From: Chitinophaga oryzae
GTDB lineage: Bacteria; Bacteroidota; Bacteroidia; Chitinophagales; Chitinophagaceae
Assembly (NCBI RefSeq): GCF_012516375.2
Contig: NZ_CP051204.2
Span: 682,001-746,000, forward strand
Reading direction: 5' to 3'
Length of the DNA stretch: 64,000 nucleotides
A model generated the notes under the pieces. That model saw nothing but the letters and a program-made list of their open reading frames with translations, did not search any database and had not been told where the DNA came from. A program made the translations under genes and the position numbers. Positions 51,974 to 61,428 of the stretch are shown here, in pieces (position 1 is the stretch's first letter; the number at the start of each line of letters is the position of its first letter).

Positions 51974-52741
51974 ATGAAAAAAAAACGGATTCGCCACGGC
52001 AGCTTGTTTAGCGGCATTGGCGGTTTTGATCTGGCCGCAGACTGGTGCGGCTGGGAGACGGTGTTCCATTGTGAAGTGGACGTCTTCTGCCAGAAAATAC
52101 TTCATCATTACTGGCCGCATGCTGCCACCATCGGCGATATTGAGAAACATGAATGGAAAAAGTGGAGAGGAAAGATTGATGTACTCTCAGGAGGTTGGCC
52201 ATGCCAGAAGTACTCCGTGGCAGGAAGTAGAATTGGATCTGAGCCACTCAAGGAAGTCCTGTTGGACGTTGTGGATGCAGTCCGGCCGGCATGGGCGGTA
52301 CTTGAAAACGTTTTTGGCTTCATTACTAAAAAGTTTGCCGCAGAACACGATCGTCTCTGTCAGCGACTGGAAACCATGGGTTACGAAGTCCAGACGTTTT
52401 GTATTGATGCTGCAAGCTGTGGCGTACCAACGATGGAACGGCACGTTTGGATTGTTGCAACGTCCACTTGCCAGCGACGAAAAAGGCTCGATAAAAAGCA
52501 GATTCAGAACATCACCGGAGCACCACTCCTTCTTCCGGGAGGTGATCCGGGAGTCTTCGACCGATGGGCGCTATCCGAAAGTAGAGTTTGTAACGTCGGT
52601 GAAGGGGTTTCCGGAAGATTGGACATTGAAACCATTCGAGCAAAAGTATGGCATGCCAAAAGTCTGAAAGCACTCGGCAATGCTATAGTTCCGCAGATTG
52701 CCTATTACATTTTCTCGGCTATCAACGAGACAATTAATTGA
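51974..52741 (+). CDS. Cytosine-C5 DNA methyltransferase
   Basis: A 255-residue C5-methyltransferase. Motif I is GSLFSGIGGFDLAADWCG, motif IV is VLSGGWPCQKYSVAGSR with the catalytic Cys, motif VI is LENVFGF, and the final motif X is LKALGNAIVPQIA. Motif VIII appears as GVPTMERHVWIVA where most enzymes have QxRxR. The target-recognition region is short. No restriction enzyme gene is near, so it is a solitary methyltransferase, common on mobile elements, possibly protecting the element from host restriction. Start at ATG 51974 is preferred to 51950. It uses a slightly GC-richer composition than its neighbours. Confidence 0.88.
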   Translation: MKKKRIRHGSLFSGIGGFDLAADWCGWETVFHCEVDVFCQKILHHYWPHAATIGDIEKHEWKKWRGKIDVLSGGWPCQKYSVAGSRIGSEPLKEVLLDVVDAVRPAWAVLENVFGFITKKFAAEHDRLCQRLETMGYEVQTFCIDAASCGVPTMERHVWIVATSTCQRRKRLDKKQIQNITGAPLLLPGGDPGVFDRWALSESRVCNVGEGVSGRLDIETIRAKVWHAKSLKALGNAIVPQIAYYIFSAINETIN

Positions 52742-52797
52742 AAACGACCAAATATCCCTTTGCTTCGGTTTTATAAAATGCAAATAGTGGTACAGCT

Positions 52798-54339
52798 ATG
52801 GATTATTTATCAACGCGCTTAATCGAACGAGATCTAAAGGCACTGGGCATTTACAATCCTGAATTTTTGCAAAAGGTCGACAACTTGTGTTGTATGGGTT
52901 TGCCATTTTTTTACCTAACATATCCTACTAACTTCCCAGACGGTCGATTGGACATTGAACTCCACTGCTATAAACATTCAGAGACTGAAGAGTATAAGCT
53001 TCATGGTTATTCTGCAAAATTTGTAAGACCAATTGAATTTGAAGCTGTTACCATAAACGGCATAGACGTACTAGCACTAGACAGGGCAATGGCCAATGTT
53101 GATTGGCAAGGCTTAATGCAGGACGCTCCGGTTGATATGAATTCTTATCCTGGCGTGCTCATCAGGAAGATGGTGCTGCTTAATGAATCTAGCGCGCAGG
53201 GAAGGAGCATTTTTGACCTCCTTAGCATTAAGCACTGGTTAGGTACTGGCTTATATGACCCAATTAAGGATAATCTGAAAATGCAATATGAAACAGCAAA
53301 ATACTTTTCAGCCGATAATCTTTTGGAGGAGAATATTACATATTGTTACCATCTTTTATCAGGTAGGTTCGATCAGTACCTTTTGCAATTAGAGGACATA
53401 GGTTTTCATACTCCCATTTATCTAAAACGTATGTTAGCTTTTTCAGCTGACGATTTTTCCCTAAGACTCTACAGAAGGGAGACTGATGGTTTAATGGAAG
53501 TGATTATTCCCTTTTCAAAAACTGATGACAGGTACTTGATTGAACAATACAAAGTCAAATTATATGACCTTCCAGCGATTCAACACGGAATCTTTAATGA
53601 TCTGGATACGGAAAAGCTTGAGGAGGATATGAAGATCATCGATTGGATGGATGAAGCTAGTCATTATCAAATTTTTAATGATGATGAATATTGCTTCACG
53701 GATAAAATCTGCAGTATCCTGTCCCAACTTCAAGACACACACTATGAAGACCAGGGTATTAGTCATATCCTAGCCCTCTTAGAACTAAAATATTGGGCCG
53801 AAAGCCCTGATTTTGTTGGAATGATTGACAATGATACCTGGAATTTTCTATCAAGTTGTCCATGTAAGGAGATACTTCTGCCGGCCGGCATTCCGGTGTC
53901 TGCTGCTTTTCATCTTTTACATGGTCGAGCGATTTTCGATGTTAAAAGTACTGAAATGGGTGCGTTTTGGCATCGTGCAGTCCCGGATATAGCACAGACA
54001 GGGCACTTTCTTTTGCAATCTAGCGATGGTATTTCCGTTAGCCGGCTTACTCAGATTTTGCAACAACTACCCATAGGTGAAGAAGAAATTGAAACTGTAT
54101 TATCCCGGATTCTAAATGGCCAGATTGCTGACGTCCAGCTGAAAAGCGGACAATCAGTTCTTGTATCGGTAGACCCATTCCAGGAACATCTTATACTGTT
54201 TTCACCGAATGGTATGCCTATGGATCATCAAACGTATCAGTGCAAGAATTCTAATAGACCATCAAAGCAACCCATGCCTCCTACTAAAGTGCACTCGAAG
54301 CGATTATTATGGTTAAAAGGCAAGAAAAGAGGTATTTAA
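52798..54339 (+). CDS. Unknown protein, first of two diverged paralogues
   Basis: A 513-residue protein without a recognised domain. It shares an ordered set of segments with the protein at 55094-56683: CYHLLSGRFDQYLLQLEDIGF, PAIQHGIFNDLDTEKLEEDM, LLELKYWAESPDFVGMI, and VSVDPFQEHLILFSPNG. This indicates common descent with large divergence. The C-terminal 30 residues are Lys-rich. It starts 56 bp after the methyltransferase gene. Function is unknown; neither a nuclease nor a helicase motif was seen. Confidence 0.6.
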   Translation: MDYLSTRLIERDLKALGIYNPEFLQKVDNLCCMGLPFFYLTYPTNFPDGRLDIELHCYKHSETEEYKLHGYSAKFVRPIEFEAVTINGIDVLALDRAMANVDWQGLMQDAPVDMNSYPGVLIRKMVLLNESSAQGRSIFDLLSIKHWLGTGLYDPIKDNLKMQYETAKYFSADNLLEENITYCYHLLSGRFDQYLLQLEDIGFHTPIYLKRMLAFSADDFSLRLYRRETDGLMEVIIPFSKTDDRYLIEQYKVKLYDLPAIQHGIFNDLDTEKLEEDMKIIDWMDEASHYQIFNDDEYCFTDKICSILSQLQDTHYEDQGISHILALLELKYWAESPDFVGMIDNDTWNFLSSCPCKEILLPAGIPVSAAFHLLHGRAIFDVKSTEMGAFWHRAVPDIAQTGHFLLQSSDGISVSRLTQILQQLPIGEEEIETVLSRILNGQIADVQLKSGQSVLVSVDPFQEHLILFSPNGMPMDHQTYQCKNSNRPSKQPMPPTKVHSKRLLWLKGKKRGI

Positions 54340-54407
54340 GGTATGTTATGGCTCTATATTCTTTACATCGAATTGGGCTTGATCAGAAAACCTAAAACAA
54401 AATTTTC

Positions 54408-55028
54408 ATGAACATAGAAATCAAAAACATAAAGTACTCGCCAACTTTAAGCGACGACTCAAATGCATTTACCGCCAACCTGTATGTAAATGGAAAGAAG
54501 GTCTGCATGGTAAGTAATAACGGAAGTGGGAGTGGACTTGACTACGGTATCGTTGATCCGAAGCTGAAACCCCTGTTGAAAGAGGCCGTACAATGGTGTA
54601 AACAGTTACCTCCCGTTCCTGTGCCCAACTTACATCCGGAAGATGCACCTAGTCAAGTCGAAATGGATCTTGAACTTTACATTGATCGCCTTCTAAGGGC
54701 TCATCTTCAGCGCCAAGAGAATAGCAAGATGGAGCGTAAAATGGCAGACACTTTTCTGTATGGGATTCCAAATGAGCGTTACGGGACCATTAAATTCAAG
54801 TATTCCTTTCAGTACATGATGGACTTGCCGGACGGTCGTGAAAGAATTACCGGCATGCTACGCAAATATGTACTTCCTGAAATTGCCAAAGGATACCAGC
54901 TTCTAAATACCAATATTCCAGAAGATATGATCCTTGCTGCCGGCCTGAAGAAAGGGGAATACGTAAAACCGAAGGAAGAACTGGTAATAAAGCCCAGCAA
55001 GAACAGGAAGAAAGGCCCTCGGCTGTGA
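54408..55028 (+). CDS. Unknown protein of the island
   Basis: A 206-residue protein. The N-terminal part MNIEIKNIKYSPTLSDDSNAF with NLYVNGKKVCMVSNNGSGSG resembles an N-terminal beta-domain common in uncharacterised Bacteroidota mobile-element proteins. The C-terminus is basic (VIKPSKNRKKGPRL). No catalytic motif is evident. It lies between the two paralogues on the same strand, so all three are likely co-transcribed. Confidence 0.55.
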   Translation: MNIEIKNIKYSPTLSDDSNAFTANLYVNGKKVCMVSNNGSGSGLDYGIVDPKLKPLLKEAVQWCKQLPPVPVPNLHPEDAPSQVEMDLELYIDRLLRAHLQRQENSKMERKMADTFLYGIPNERYGTIKFKYSFQYMMDLPDGRERITGMLRKYVLPEIAKGYQLLNTNIPEDMILAAGLKKGEYVKPKEELVIKPSKNRKKGPRL

Positions 55029-55093
55029 TACAAACTAAAGTCTGCTGTATTACCATTCCCTTCGCCATATGTATCATCGTAAAAGCTAGAAAA

Positions 55094-56683
55094 ATGGAAG
55101 AAAGAGCCATCAATGATCTCCTGAAATATCTGGAACAAAAAGGGTTCCGGGGAAAGAAATTGGAAGAAGATTTGCGATCCAGAATAAATTCAGACCTGCC
55201 GGAATTCAGCACCGACCACCAAATTGTTTTCAACCATCAAGAGGAACTCGTCATCAACTATCGGCTTAACTTTAAGAAGAATCATCAGGTCAATGGCTAC
55301 CTCTTCGATCGCTATCAGACCAGCTGTACCATACCGCCTAAAATAAAAAACTCTCAATATGGTTCCATCAACGCTGTAGAATTTGACCGCCAGATGTTCA
55401 AGGTGCACTGGGGGCGTTACTTCAAGGGCGGCGCAGTTGCCGGTGTTGATAATAAGAGTATGGCTCAGCAATGTATCAACAGGCTCAACGAACTGCTACA
55501 AAGTAATGAAATTGACAAAATTGATTTTGCCAGGACGATGATGTTTAAATACTGGCCCAAAGAGCAGCTGAACCCGGAGTGGTCCGGCACTTATGAAAGC
55601 CGGTTTCAACGCAAACGGGACTACAACAGCCAGCTTCATGCCAATCTTGTCTATCATTTGCTAACCGGGGAGCTGGATGCGCTTTATGAGAAAATCCGTT
55701 CCATGGGGCTGGACTTGATAGCAGGATCTGACTTGTACAGCGCCCTTTGCGATCACTTGCAAAGTATTCCCGAGGAATTTGTCCTGAAAACTGATTTTTT
55801 TCAGCCGGATGGCAAGGGAACGATTAGTTTAACCATAGCCAATTCATGGAATGAGTATACAATTAAAGAGTTGGAAATTCAGCGGGTCCAATATCCACCA
55901 TTACCGCATGGTACTTATAATGGTGTTGATTCCGCCGAACTCGAGGCCCATATGGACAGGATCAACTGGCGGAACGCCGATCATCTTTGTAGACTTACTG
56001 AAGATGGCAGGGCCGAATTTAAACTAGAGATAAAAAGTATTTGCCAAAGGATAGACCTGCTCCAGCAGGATGCTGCGGGTCAAGCAACCGGCGATTTACT
56101 ATCCTTGAAATATTGGTGCGGTTCACCTGTTATGGCCGATGCAATTCGCAATAAAGCATGGCAACTTCTGGACATCCTGCCGGAGAAGCGTATGAAATTT
56201 CCCACCAGCATAGACCTCCGTGCCGCTGTCAACCTGATGGCCGGAAGGCCGGTCATGGCCCATTTGATTGAAACGAATTTGGAGGCCTGTGATCAATGGA
56301 TAAAGCTGAACGAGAACTTAGGTCAGGATGCAAAATACACCTACTTCAGCGGTCCGACTGTGGAAGAAATTCAAAGTCTGATTTGCAGTCTACCCTTGGT
56401 TCCCGACGATAACAGACCGTCCATGAACACTGAGCTGATCAGGGGAAATATTGTCGGCGCTGTCCACAAAAATGAACGTCCGATTAGGATCGAAGCCGAT
56501 CCTGAGCACAGAACATTGAAGATATTTAGTACTGATGGACGTCTAATACCGGTCAACATTAACTTCGATCCAGATTGGAAACCGCCCTCGCAATTCCTGG
56601 AAAAACTATTAAAAGCCACACACACCAACAAGCGAATGCCGGGGAAAATGAAACCGAGGAACAGCGGCCAGCACCGCTCCTGA
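55094..56683 (+). CDS. Unknown protein, second of two diverged paralogues
   Basis: A 529-residue protein with the start at ATG 55094 (MEERAINDLLKYLEQKGFRG); an upstream in-frame ATG-like extension to 55025 overlaps the preceding gene. It matches the 52798-54339 protein in several blocks: LVYHLLTGELDALYEKIRSMG, LPHGTYNGVDSAELEAHMDR, LLSLKYWCGSPVMADAIRN and IEADPEHRTLKIFSTDGR. It is otherwise unrecognised. Codon usage is more GC-rich than in the first paralogue, so the two may have separate histories. Confidence 0.6.
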   Translation: MEERAINDLLKYLEQKGFRGKKLEEDLRSRINSDLPEFSTDHQIVFNHQEELVINYRLNFKKNHQVNGYLFDRYQTSCTIPPKIKNSQYGSINAVEFDRQMFKVHWGRYFKGGAVAGVDNKSMAQQCINRLNELLQSNEIDKIDFARTMMFKYWPKEQLNPEWSGTYESRFQRKRDYNSQLHANLVYHLLTGELDALYEKIRSMGLDLIAGSDLYSALCDHLQSIPEEFVLKTDFFQPDGKGTISLTIANSWNEYTIKELEIQRVQYPPLPHGTYNGVDSAELEAHMDRINWRNADHLCRLTEDGRAEFKLEIKSICQRIDLLQQDAAGQATGDLLSLKYWCGSPVMADAIRNKAWQLLDILPEKRMKFPTSIDLRAAVNLMAGRPVMAHLIETNLEACDQWIKLNENLGQDAKYTYFSGPTVEEIQSLICSLPLVPDDNRPSMNTELIRGNIVGAVHKNERPIRIEADPEHRTLKIFSTDGRLIPVNINFDPDWKPPSQFLEKLLKATHTNKRMPGKMKPRNSGQHRS

Positions 56684-56843
56684 ATGAATGGTGTATTCAT
56701 CAATCTGACGCTGTTTACCAACTTGCAACCATTAAAAAGCTCCCTGCAAACATTACCACGCTGGCAGAAAGGCAGTTCATGGAAACCGTTTCAGTCTAAC
56801 GAAACCGGCTTCCAGCGCAAATTTTATTAGGTCTGGTTGACCC

Positions 56844-56931
56844 GGCAAGATGTAGGAATGTATACATTCCTATCTTGCCCACCGCCTCCTACAGGGGCGG
56901 AGGAAAAATGGCCTCCGGAGTCGGCCATTTT
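56844..56931. other. oriT: Putative origin of transfer (three inverted repeats)
   Basis: Three inverted repeats lie in a row just upstream of mobC: GGCAAGA-x2-TAGGAATGTA with its complement (56844-56879; the left arm has a 2-base bulge), CCGCC with GGCGG (56882-56900), and AAAATGGCC with GGCCATTTT (56905-56931). Their position in front of mobC and the relaxase gene, with no ORF of their own, is what an oriT looks like. The nic site is not resolved. Confidence 0.65.
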
Positions 56932-56962
56932 GTCACCTGCTCACAAAACGATATCTATGATT

Positions 56963-57358
56963 ATGGAAAGGGAGAAAAAGAGTAAAGGTCTGCAGCTTCC
57001 ACATGTTGTTCCCATCCGTATCAGCAAGGAAAAACACCGGGAACTGTCTGACCTATTGCAGCATAGCCACTGTCGTTCCATGAGCGAGTTGCTGCGAAAC
57101 ATTATCGATAACCGGAAAATCGTTGTTGAACATTGGGATCAGGGAAGCCGCCTACTGCTGGAGGAGCTGGCCCTGATTCGTAAGGAGATCCAGTCCATCG
57201 GCGTCAACATCAATCAGGCAACCCGCCGTGTTAACTCAGAAAAGCAGCCAGCAGATCGTATTAGTCATGCCCTTGACATCGTCCGGTTCTTTCATCATGC
57301 GGACGAGAGAATTACAAGGTTATTCACCTTGATGGCTAAACTTTCGGAGCGATGGTAG
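56963..57358 (+). CDS. mobC: MobC-like relaxosome accessory protein
   Basis: A 131-residue basic protein with KSKGLQLPHVVPIRISKEKH at the N-terminus and a typical MobC/BmgB body (SMSELLRNIIDNRKIVVEHW, IQSIGVNINQATRRVNSE). Such proteins are ribbon-helix-helix factors that help the relaxase nick oriT and spread strand opening. The reading frame is open upstream to 56837 but that part crosses the oriT repeats, so the start is ATG 56963. It overlaps the relaxase gene by 7 bp. Confidence 0.85.
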   Translation: MEREKKSKGLQLPHVVPIRISKEKHRELSDLLQHSHCRSMSELLRNIIDNRKIVVEHWDQGSRLLLEELALIRKEIQSIGVNINQATRRVNSEKQPADRISHALDIVRFFHHADERITRLFTLMAKLSERW

Positions 57359-58590
57359 CCAAGATCGTCTGTGGTAAAAGCGTCCGGAAAGCACTGTATT
57401 ATAACGAGCAAAAGGTGACATCCGGTGATGCGGTACTACTACACTCGGGCGGCTTTCTTCAGGATCCGTCCAACCTTTCCTTCCGGCAGAGGCTGCAACG
57501 GTTTACGGACCTGACACGGCTCAATGAACGGACGAAGACCAATGCCGTGCATATATCGCTTAACTTTTCGCCGGCAGATATGCTCGATGCCGACCGCTTG
57601 CGAAGTATCACCGATGAATACCTGCGGCTTATTGGATGGGGTGAGCAGCCTTTCCTGATGTATCAACATATGGATGCCGGCCATCCGCATGTGCACATCG
57701 TCACCACCAATATCAACCGTTATGGCGAGCGTATAGAAACCCATAACATCGGCAGGATCCAATCGGAACGAGCGCGCAAACAGATCGAGGAAAGCTTTGG
57801 TCTGGTGAAAGCCGAAGACCAGAAGAAGGAGACGTATACAGCATTACAGCCGATAAATATCGACCATGTCAGCTATGGTAAACAGCCGACTAAAGCCGCA
57901 ATTTCTCGTGTCGTCCGGGAGGTGGTGGGCACCTATAAGTTCACATCCTTCAGGGAGTTTAATGCACTGCTTTCCCAGTTCAATGTTTATGCAGACCGTG
58001 GAAAGGAAGACAGCTTAATGTACCTCAATGGTGGACTACAGTACCGTCTTCTGGACCGGGACGGAAACATTGCGGGCGTCCCCATAAAGGCCAGCAGCAT
58101 CTTTACCAGCCCAACCCTGGCTAACCTGGAAAGGCTATATGCGGCTCATAAAACGGAGCGAAAGCCGTACGGCGAACGGATAAAGCACATGGTGTCAAGA
58201 GTATTGAGCACCGCCAATACGATGGATTCGCTGCAGCAACAGCTCAGGGAAAAAGGCATCCGGCTATTGTTATACAGGAACGCCGAAGGGAATGTTTACG
58301 GTATGTCCGTTATCGACAATGCCACCCGCTGCATCTTCAAAGCCTCCGACTTGGGAAAGGATTTCAGCGCGGCCAAGGTGATGGAAAAGCTGGAACGATT
58401 TGGCAGTACAGATATCAACACAGCCACCAATCAGCCACCCCAATATACCCATGAGCAAGCCCCCGCTCAGTTCCCGGCTCAGGCCTTGCCAGTATTCTTG
58501 TCTCTGTGGGAAGTGCTGACCAGCGATGAGCATATGGAAAGCAGTCCCGGCACACTACGGAAGAAGCGCAAGATTCATGGCTTACAATAG
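57352..58590 (+). CDS. mobB: Relaxase (MobB-like, HUH endonuclease)
   Basis: A 412-residue relaxase of the MobB/BmgA family. The N-terminal 150 residues hold the relaxase domain with the metal-binding three-His signature in YQHMDAGHPHVHIVTTNINR, a preceding KTNAVHISLNFSPAD segment and a candidate catalytic Tyr near the start (KALYYNEQKV). The C-terminal part is charged and likely binds partners. It is translated with mobC (7 bp overlap) and is followed 38 bp later by the traG-type gene. Confidence 0.9.
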   Translation: MVAKIVCGKSVRKALYYNEQKVTSGDAVLLHSGGFLQDPSNLSFRQRLQRFTDLTRLNERTKTNAVHISLNFSPADMLDADRLRSITDEYLRLIGWGEQPFLMYQHMDAGHPHVHIVTTNINRYGERIETHNIGRIQSERARKQIEESFGLVKAEDQKKETYTALQPINIDHVSYGKQPTKAAISRVVREVVGTYKFTSFREFNALLSQFNVYADRGKEDSLMYLNGGLQYRLLDRDGNIAGVPIKASSIFTSPTLANLERLYAAHKTERKPYGERIKHMVSRVLSTANTMDSLQQQLREKGIRLLLYRNAEGNVYGMSVIDNATRCIFKASDLGKDFSAAKVMEKLERFGSTDINTATNQPPQYTHEQAPAQFPAQALPVFLSLWEVLTSDEHMESSPGTLRKKRKIHGLQ

Positions 58591-58628
58591 CCTGTAGGGA
58601 GACAACGATCACAACTAAAGAGGAGATT

Positions 58629-60647
58629 ATGAACACAGGAGAGAACGCAGAAGCACTCAGGAAGATCACAGACCTTGTCCGAAAATCGAGCCTCGTTATC
58701 CTCGGTTTACATTTTTATTTTTACTGCTATAAGGCATTCATTTCATGGGGCTCACTTACAAGATAACCGAACAGATACTGGCTGGCGTTGCTGCCACCGG
58801 GTTATTCCGGCATTTTTTTATTTCTAAAACATTTTCCTTGGGCCTGCTGGTCGTATCCCTAGTAGGCATCAAAGGAAAAAAGAATGAAAAGCTCACTATA
58901 CCGGCAGCCCTCCGGCCCCTGCTCACTGGCCTTTTGATCTTTGGACTAAGCCATCTTCTGCTCCGGTTGGACGCTGCAGCTGTTATACTTGCTGGGTTAT
59001 ATATGACAGTTACGTGCATTGGATTCCTACTGATTCTTCACGGTGGAACATTACTGACCCGCATTCTGAAAGACAGGTTGCAGGGAGATATTTTCAATAA
59101 ACTACAGGAAACCTTTCCGCAGGAGGAGCGGTTACTTCAGAATGAATACAGTATCAACCTGCCAGCGAAATATAATTTTAAAGGAAAAATTCACAACAGC
59201 TATATCAATATCATCAACCCTTTCCGGGGGTCCCTCCTATGCGGGACCCCCGGATCCAGATGGGGTAAATAGAAAGAAATAAGGAAAGAGCTACTTCGTG
59301 GTGCGCCATGTCATCACGCAACATATCCAGAAGGGTTTCTCGATGTTCGTGTACGATTTTAAGTTTCCGGACTTATCGCTGATTGCCTACAATACATTCC
59401 TTAAAAACATACATGCCTATAAGAAAGTTCCGAAGTTCTATACCATAAATTTCGACGATCTCTCGCGCTCCCACCGCTGTAATCCGCTGGATCCGGCAAG
59501 CATGACCGACATAACGGATGCCACGGAGAGCTCCCGGACGATAATGCTGGGGCTTAACAGGGAATGGATCCGTAAGGCGGGGGACTTTTTCGTGGAATCA
59601 CCCATAAATTTTCTCACTGGTATAATCTGGTTTTTAAAGAAGTATAAATCCGGCAGGTACTGCACACTACCGCATTGTATAGAGCTGATGCAGATGCCCT
59701 ATGACCAGCTGTTCCCGGTACTGCGCACAGAAGGCGAAATTGAGGTGCTGATCAATCCATTCGTACTGGCCTATATCAACGGCGCCATGGAGCAGCTGGA
59801 AGGGCAGATTGCCAGTGCAAAGATAACGCTGGCAAGGCTGTCAAGTCCACAGTTGTATTACGTTATCTCCGGCAATGAGTTTACCCTGGACATCAACAAT
59901 CCTCATGATCCTAAGATTCTTTGCATGGGTAACAACCCGCAGAAACTGCAGGTATACGGGCCTGTGCTTTCCCTGTTTGTCACCAGAATGCTTAAGCTGG
60001 TCAACCAGAAGGGGAAACTAAAGTCCAGCTTGGTTATCGATGAGCTGCCCACTATTTATATCGGCGGCCAATCGGGTATCGAAGCCACCATAGCGTCTGC
60101 GAGATCCAATTTAGTAAGCACTTTTCTGGCCGTTCAGGATATCAGCCAGCTCAGGAAGGATTACGGCAAGGAGATCGCCGATGTCATTTTCGGTATTGTC
60201 GGCAATATTATATCTGGACAAGTGGGCGGTGATACAGCGAAAGCACTTTCCGAGAGGTTCGGCCGCATCATGCAGCAGCGAGAAAGCTATTCCATCAATA
60301 GCTCCGAGACATCAGTCAGCAAATCTACCCAGCTAGAATCCGCTATACCTTCTTCAACTATAGCCTCGATGTCATCAGGAGAATTCGTCGGTACGGTTGC
60401 CGATAACCCGGATATGAAGATTGCCCTGAAAACCTTTCATTGTGAGATCCAGAATGACCACTCAGCTATTGCATCAGAGGAAAAGAGTTATGTTCCTATC
60501 CCCAAGGTTAGAGATATAACACAAGCGGAGGTTGACGCCAATTATGTTTCCATCAAGGAAGATGTAGTTCAGATTATTGAGGACGTCATGGACCATATCT
60601 ATAATACACCAGAGTTGGCCCATCTCCTTATCGCACGGAACGAATAA
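58629..60647 (+). pseudogene. TraG-like coupling protein (YWFCY/T4CP), disrupted in two places
   Basis: Three reading frames form one Bacteroidota mobilisation coupling protein. The first starts at ATG 58629 with MNTGENAEALRKI and a YWFCY-type HFYFYCYKAF segment, then loses frame at the G-run 58747-58750 (one G fewer than needed to read WGLTYKI). The second runs to 59272 with membrane helices and INIINPFRG. Walker A GTPGS-GKS is split by a 25-nt insertion at 59258-59282 containing an in-frame stop, after which GKSYFVVRH resumes. The rest has Walker B in SLVIDELPTIYIGG. A functional T4CP is unlikely unless one or both lesions are errors. Transfer of this element would then depend on another coupling protein. 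Confidence 0.82.
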
Positions 60648-60734
60648 AGAATCTGATAAAAAATAAGTTATTGCGAAATGAAATTGAAAATGTATCGGAA
60701 GATTGGTAACATTCCATATGGCTGAATACCGGAT

Positions 60735-61406
60735 TTACGGCATGACGATTAGATTCTCAGAAAAAAAACTATCGAAAAGGAAGTGGTAAATCGAATGGGA
60801 TGAGGTAACGTTACCATCTTCAGTTTTACCAAATGGAACTGCCCCTGTGACATAATTGCTGAAAAGTTGATAGTGGTTTACATACATGTACTCTGGAAAA
60901 AATTGCTGAGTAGCCCTTGATATCTTATCAATAAGCGTCTTCATATTTCCAAAACTTAGGTGATTTTCAAGAGATACAGAATCTATCGGATAAACCTTCC
61001 TACGCTGAGAAATAGTTGTTTGGCCAGAGACACGAAAAAAATCATGAATATAATATGTGTAATAGTTACACAAAAGCGATATTGTAAACATTATCAGCGT
61101 CCTCCGGTTCAAATCTCCAGAAGTGTCTTCCTCAATAAAAACTCCTATTGAATAACATGGAAATTGTCCTGCAGAGTAGTCAACAATTTCATAGTCACCT
61201 GCTGAAATCCTAATAGAGTCTAGTAGAGCAGAAATCGCAGTTCGTTCACCAGCTATCATTGTGTTTATCTTCTTTTCAATTATTTCCGCAATTGTATTCG
61301 CTCCCGGATAGCCAACAAAGGACTTCATTCCAACAGGATAAAATTCGTGTATTTTCTTTAAGAGATTGTAGATTGTTTCCTGTTCTTTGATCATTTTTAT
61401 GGGCAT
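60735..61406 (-). CDS. Unknown protein downstream of an island lipoprotein
   Basis: About 223 residues with no recognised domain. The frame is open upstream to 61520 but this overlaps the preceding lipoprotein gene by 92 bp, so the ATG at 61406 (MPIKMIKEQETIYNLL) is the more likely start; ATG 61394 is also possible. One hydrophobic stretch (TLIMFTISLLCNYYTYYIHD) may be a membrane helix. It follows the lipoprotein gene at a 22 bp distance on the same strand, suggesting a two-gene unit. Confidence 0.5.
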   Translation of the reverse strand: MPIKMIKEQETIYNLLKKIHEFYPVGMKSFVGYPGANTIAEIIEKKINTMIAGERTAISALLDSIRISAGDYEIVDYSAGQFPCYSIGVFIEEDTSGDLNRRTLIMFTISLLCNYYTYYIHDFFRVSGQTTISQRRKVYPIDSVSLENHLSFGNMKTLIDKISRATQQFFPEYMYVNHYQLFSNYVTGAVPFGKTEDGNVTSSHSIYHFLFDSFFSENLIVMP

Positions 61407-61428
61407 ATTTAATATATGATAAAAACTA

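Noticed and set aside
52017..52667. A 216-codon frame overlapping the cytosine methyltransferase
   Set aside because: The methyltransferase frame carries all catalytic motifs from start to end; the overlapping frame has none and is a shadow.
59252..59285. Possible translational bypass (T4 gene 60-like) across the 25-base interruption, since GGA codons lie on both sides
   Set aside because: Bypassing from one GGA to the other would delete the Ser-Gly of the Walker A motif and give a non-functional P-loop, whereas simple removal of 25 bases restores GTPGSGKS exactly. An insertion is the simpler reading.
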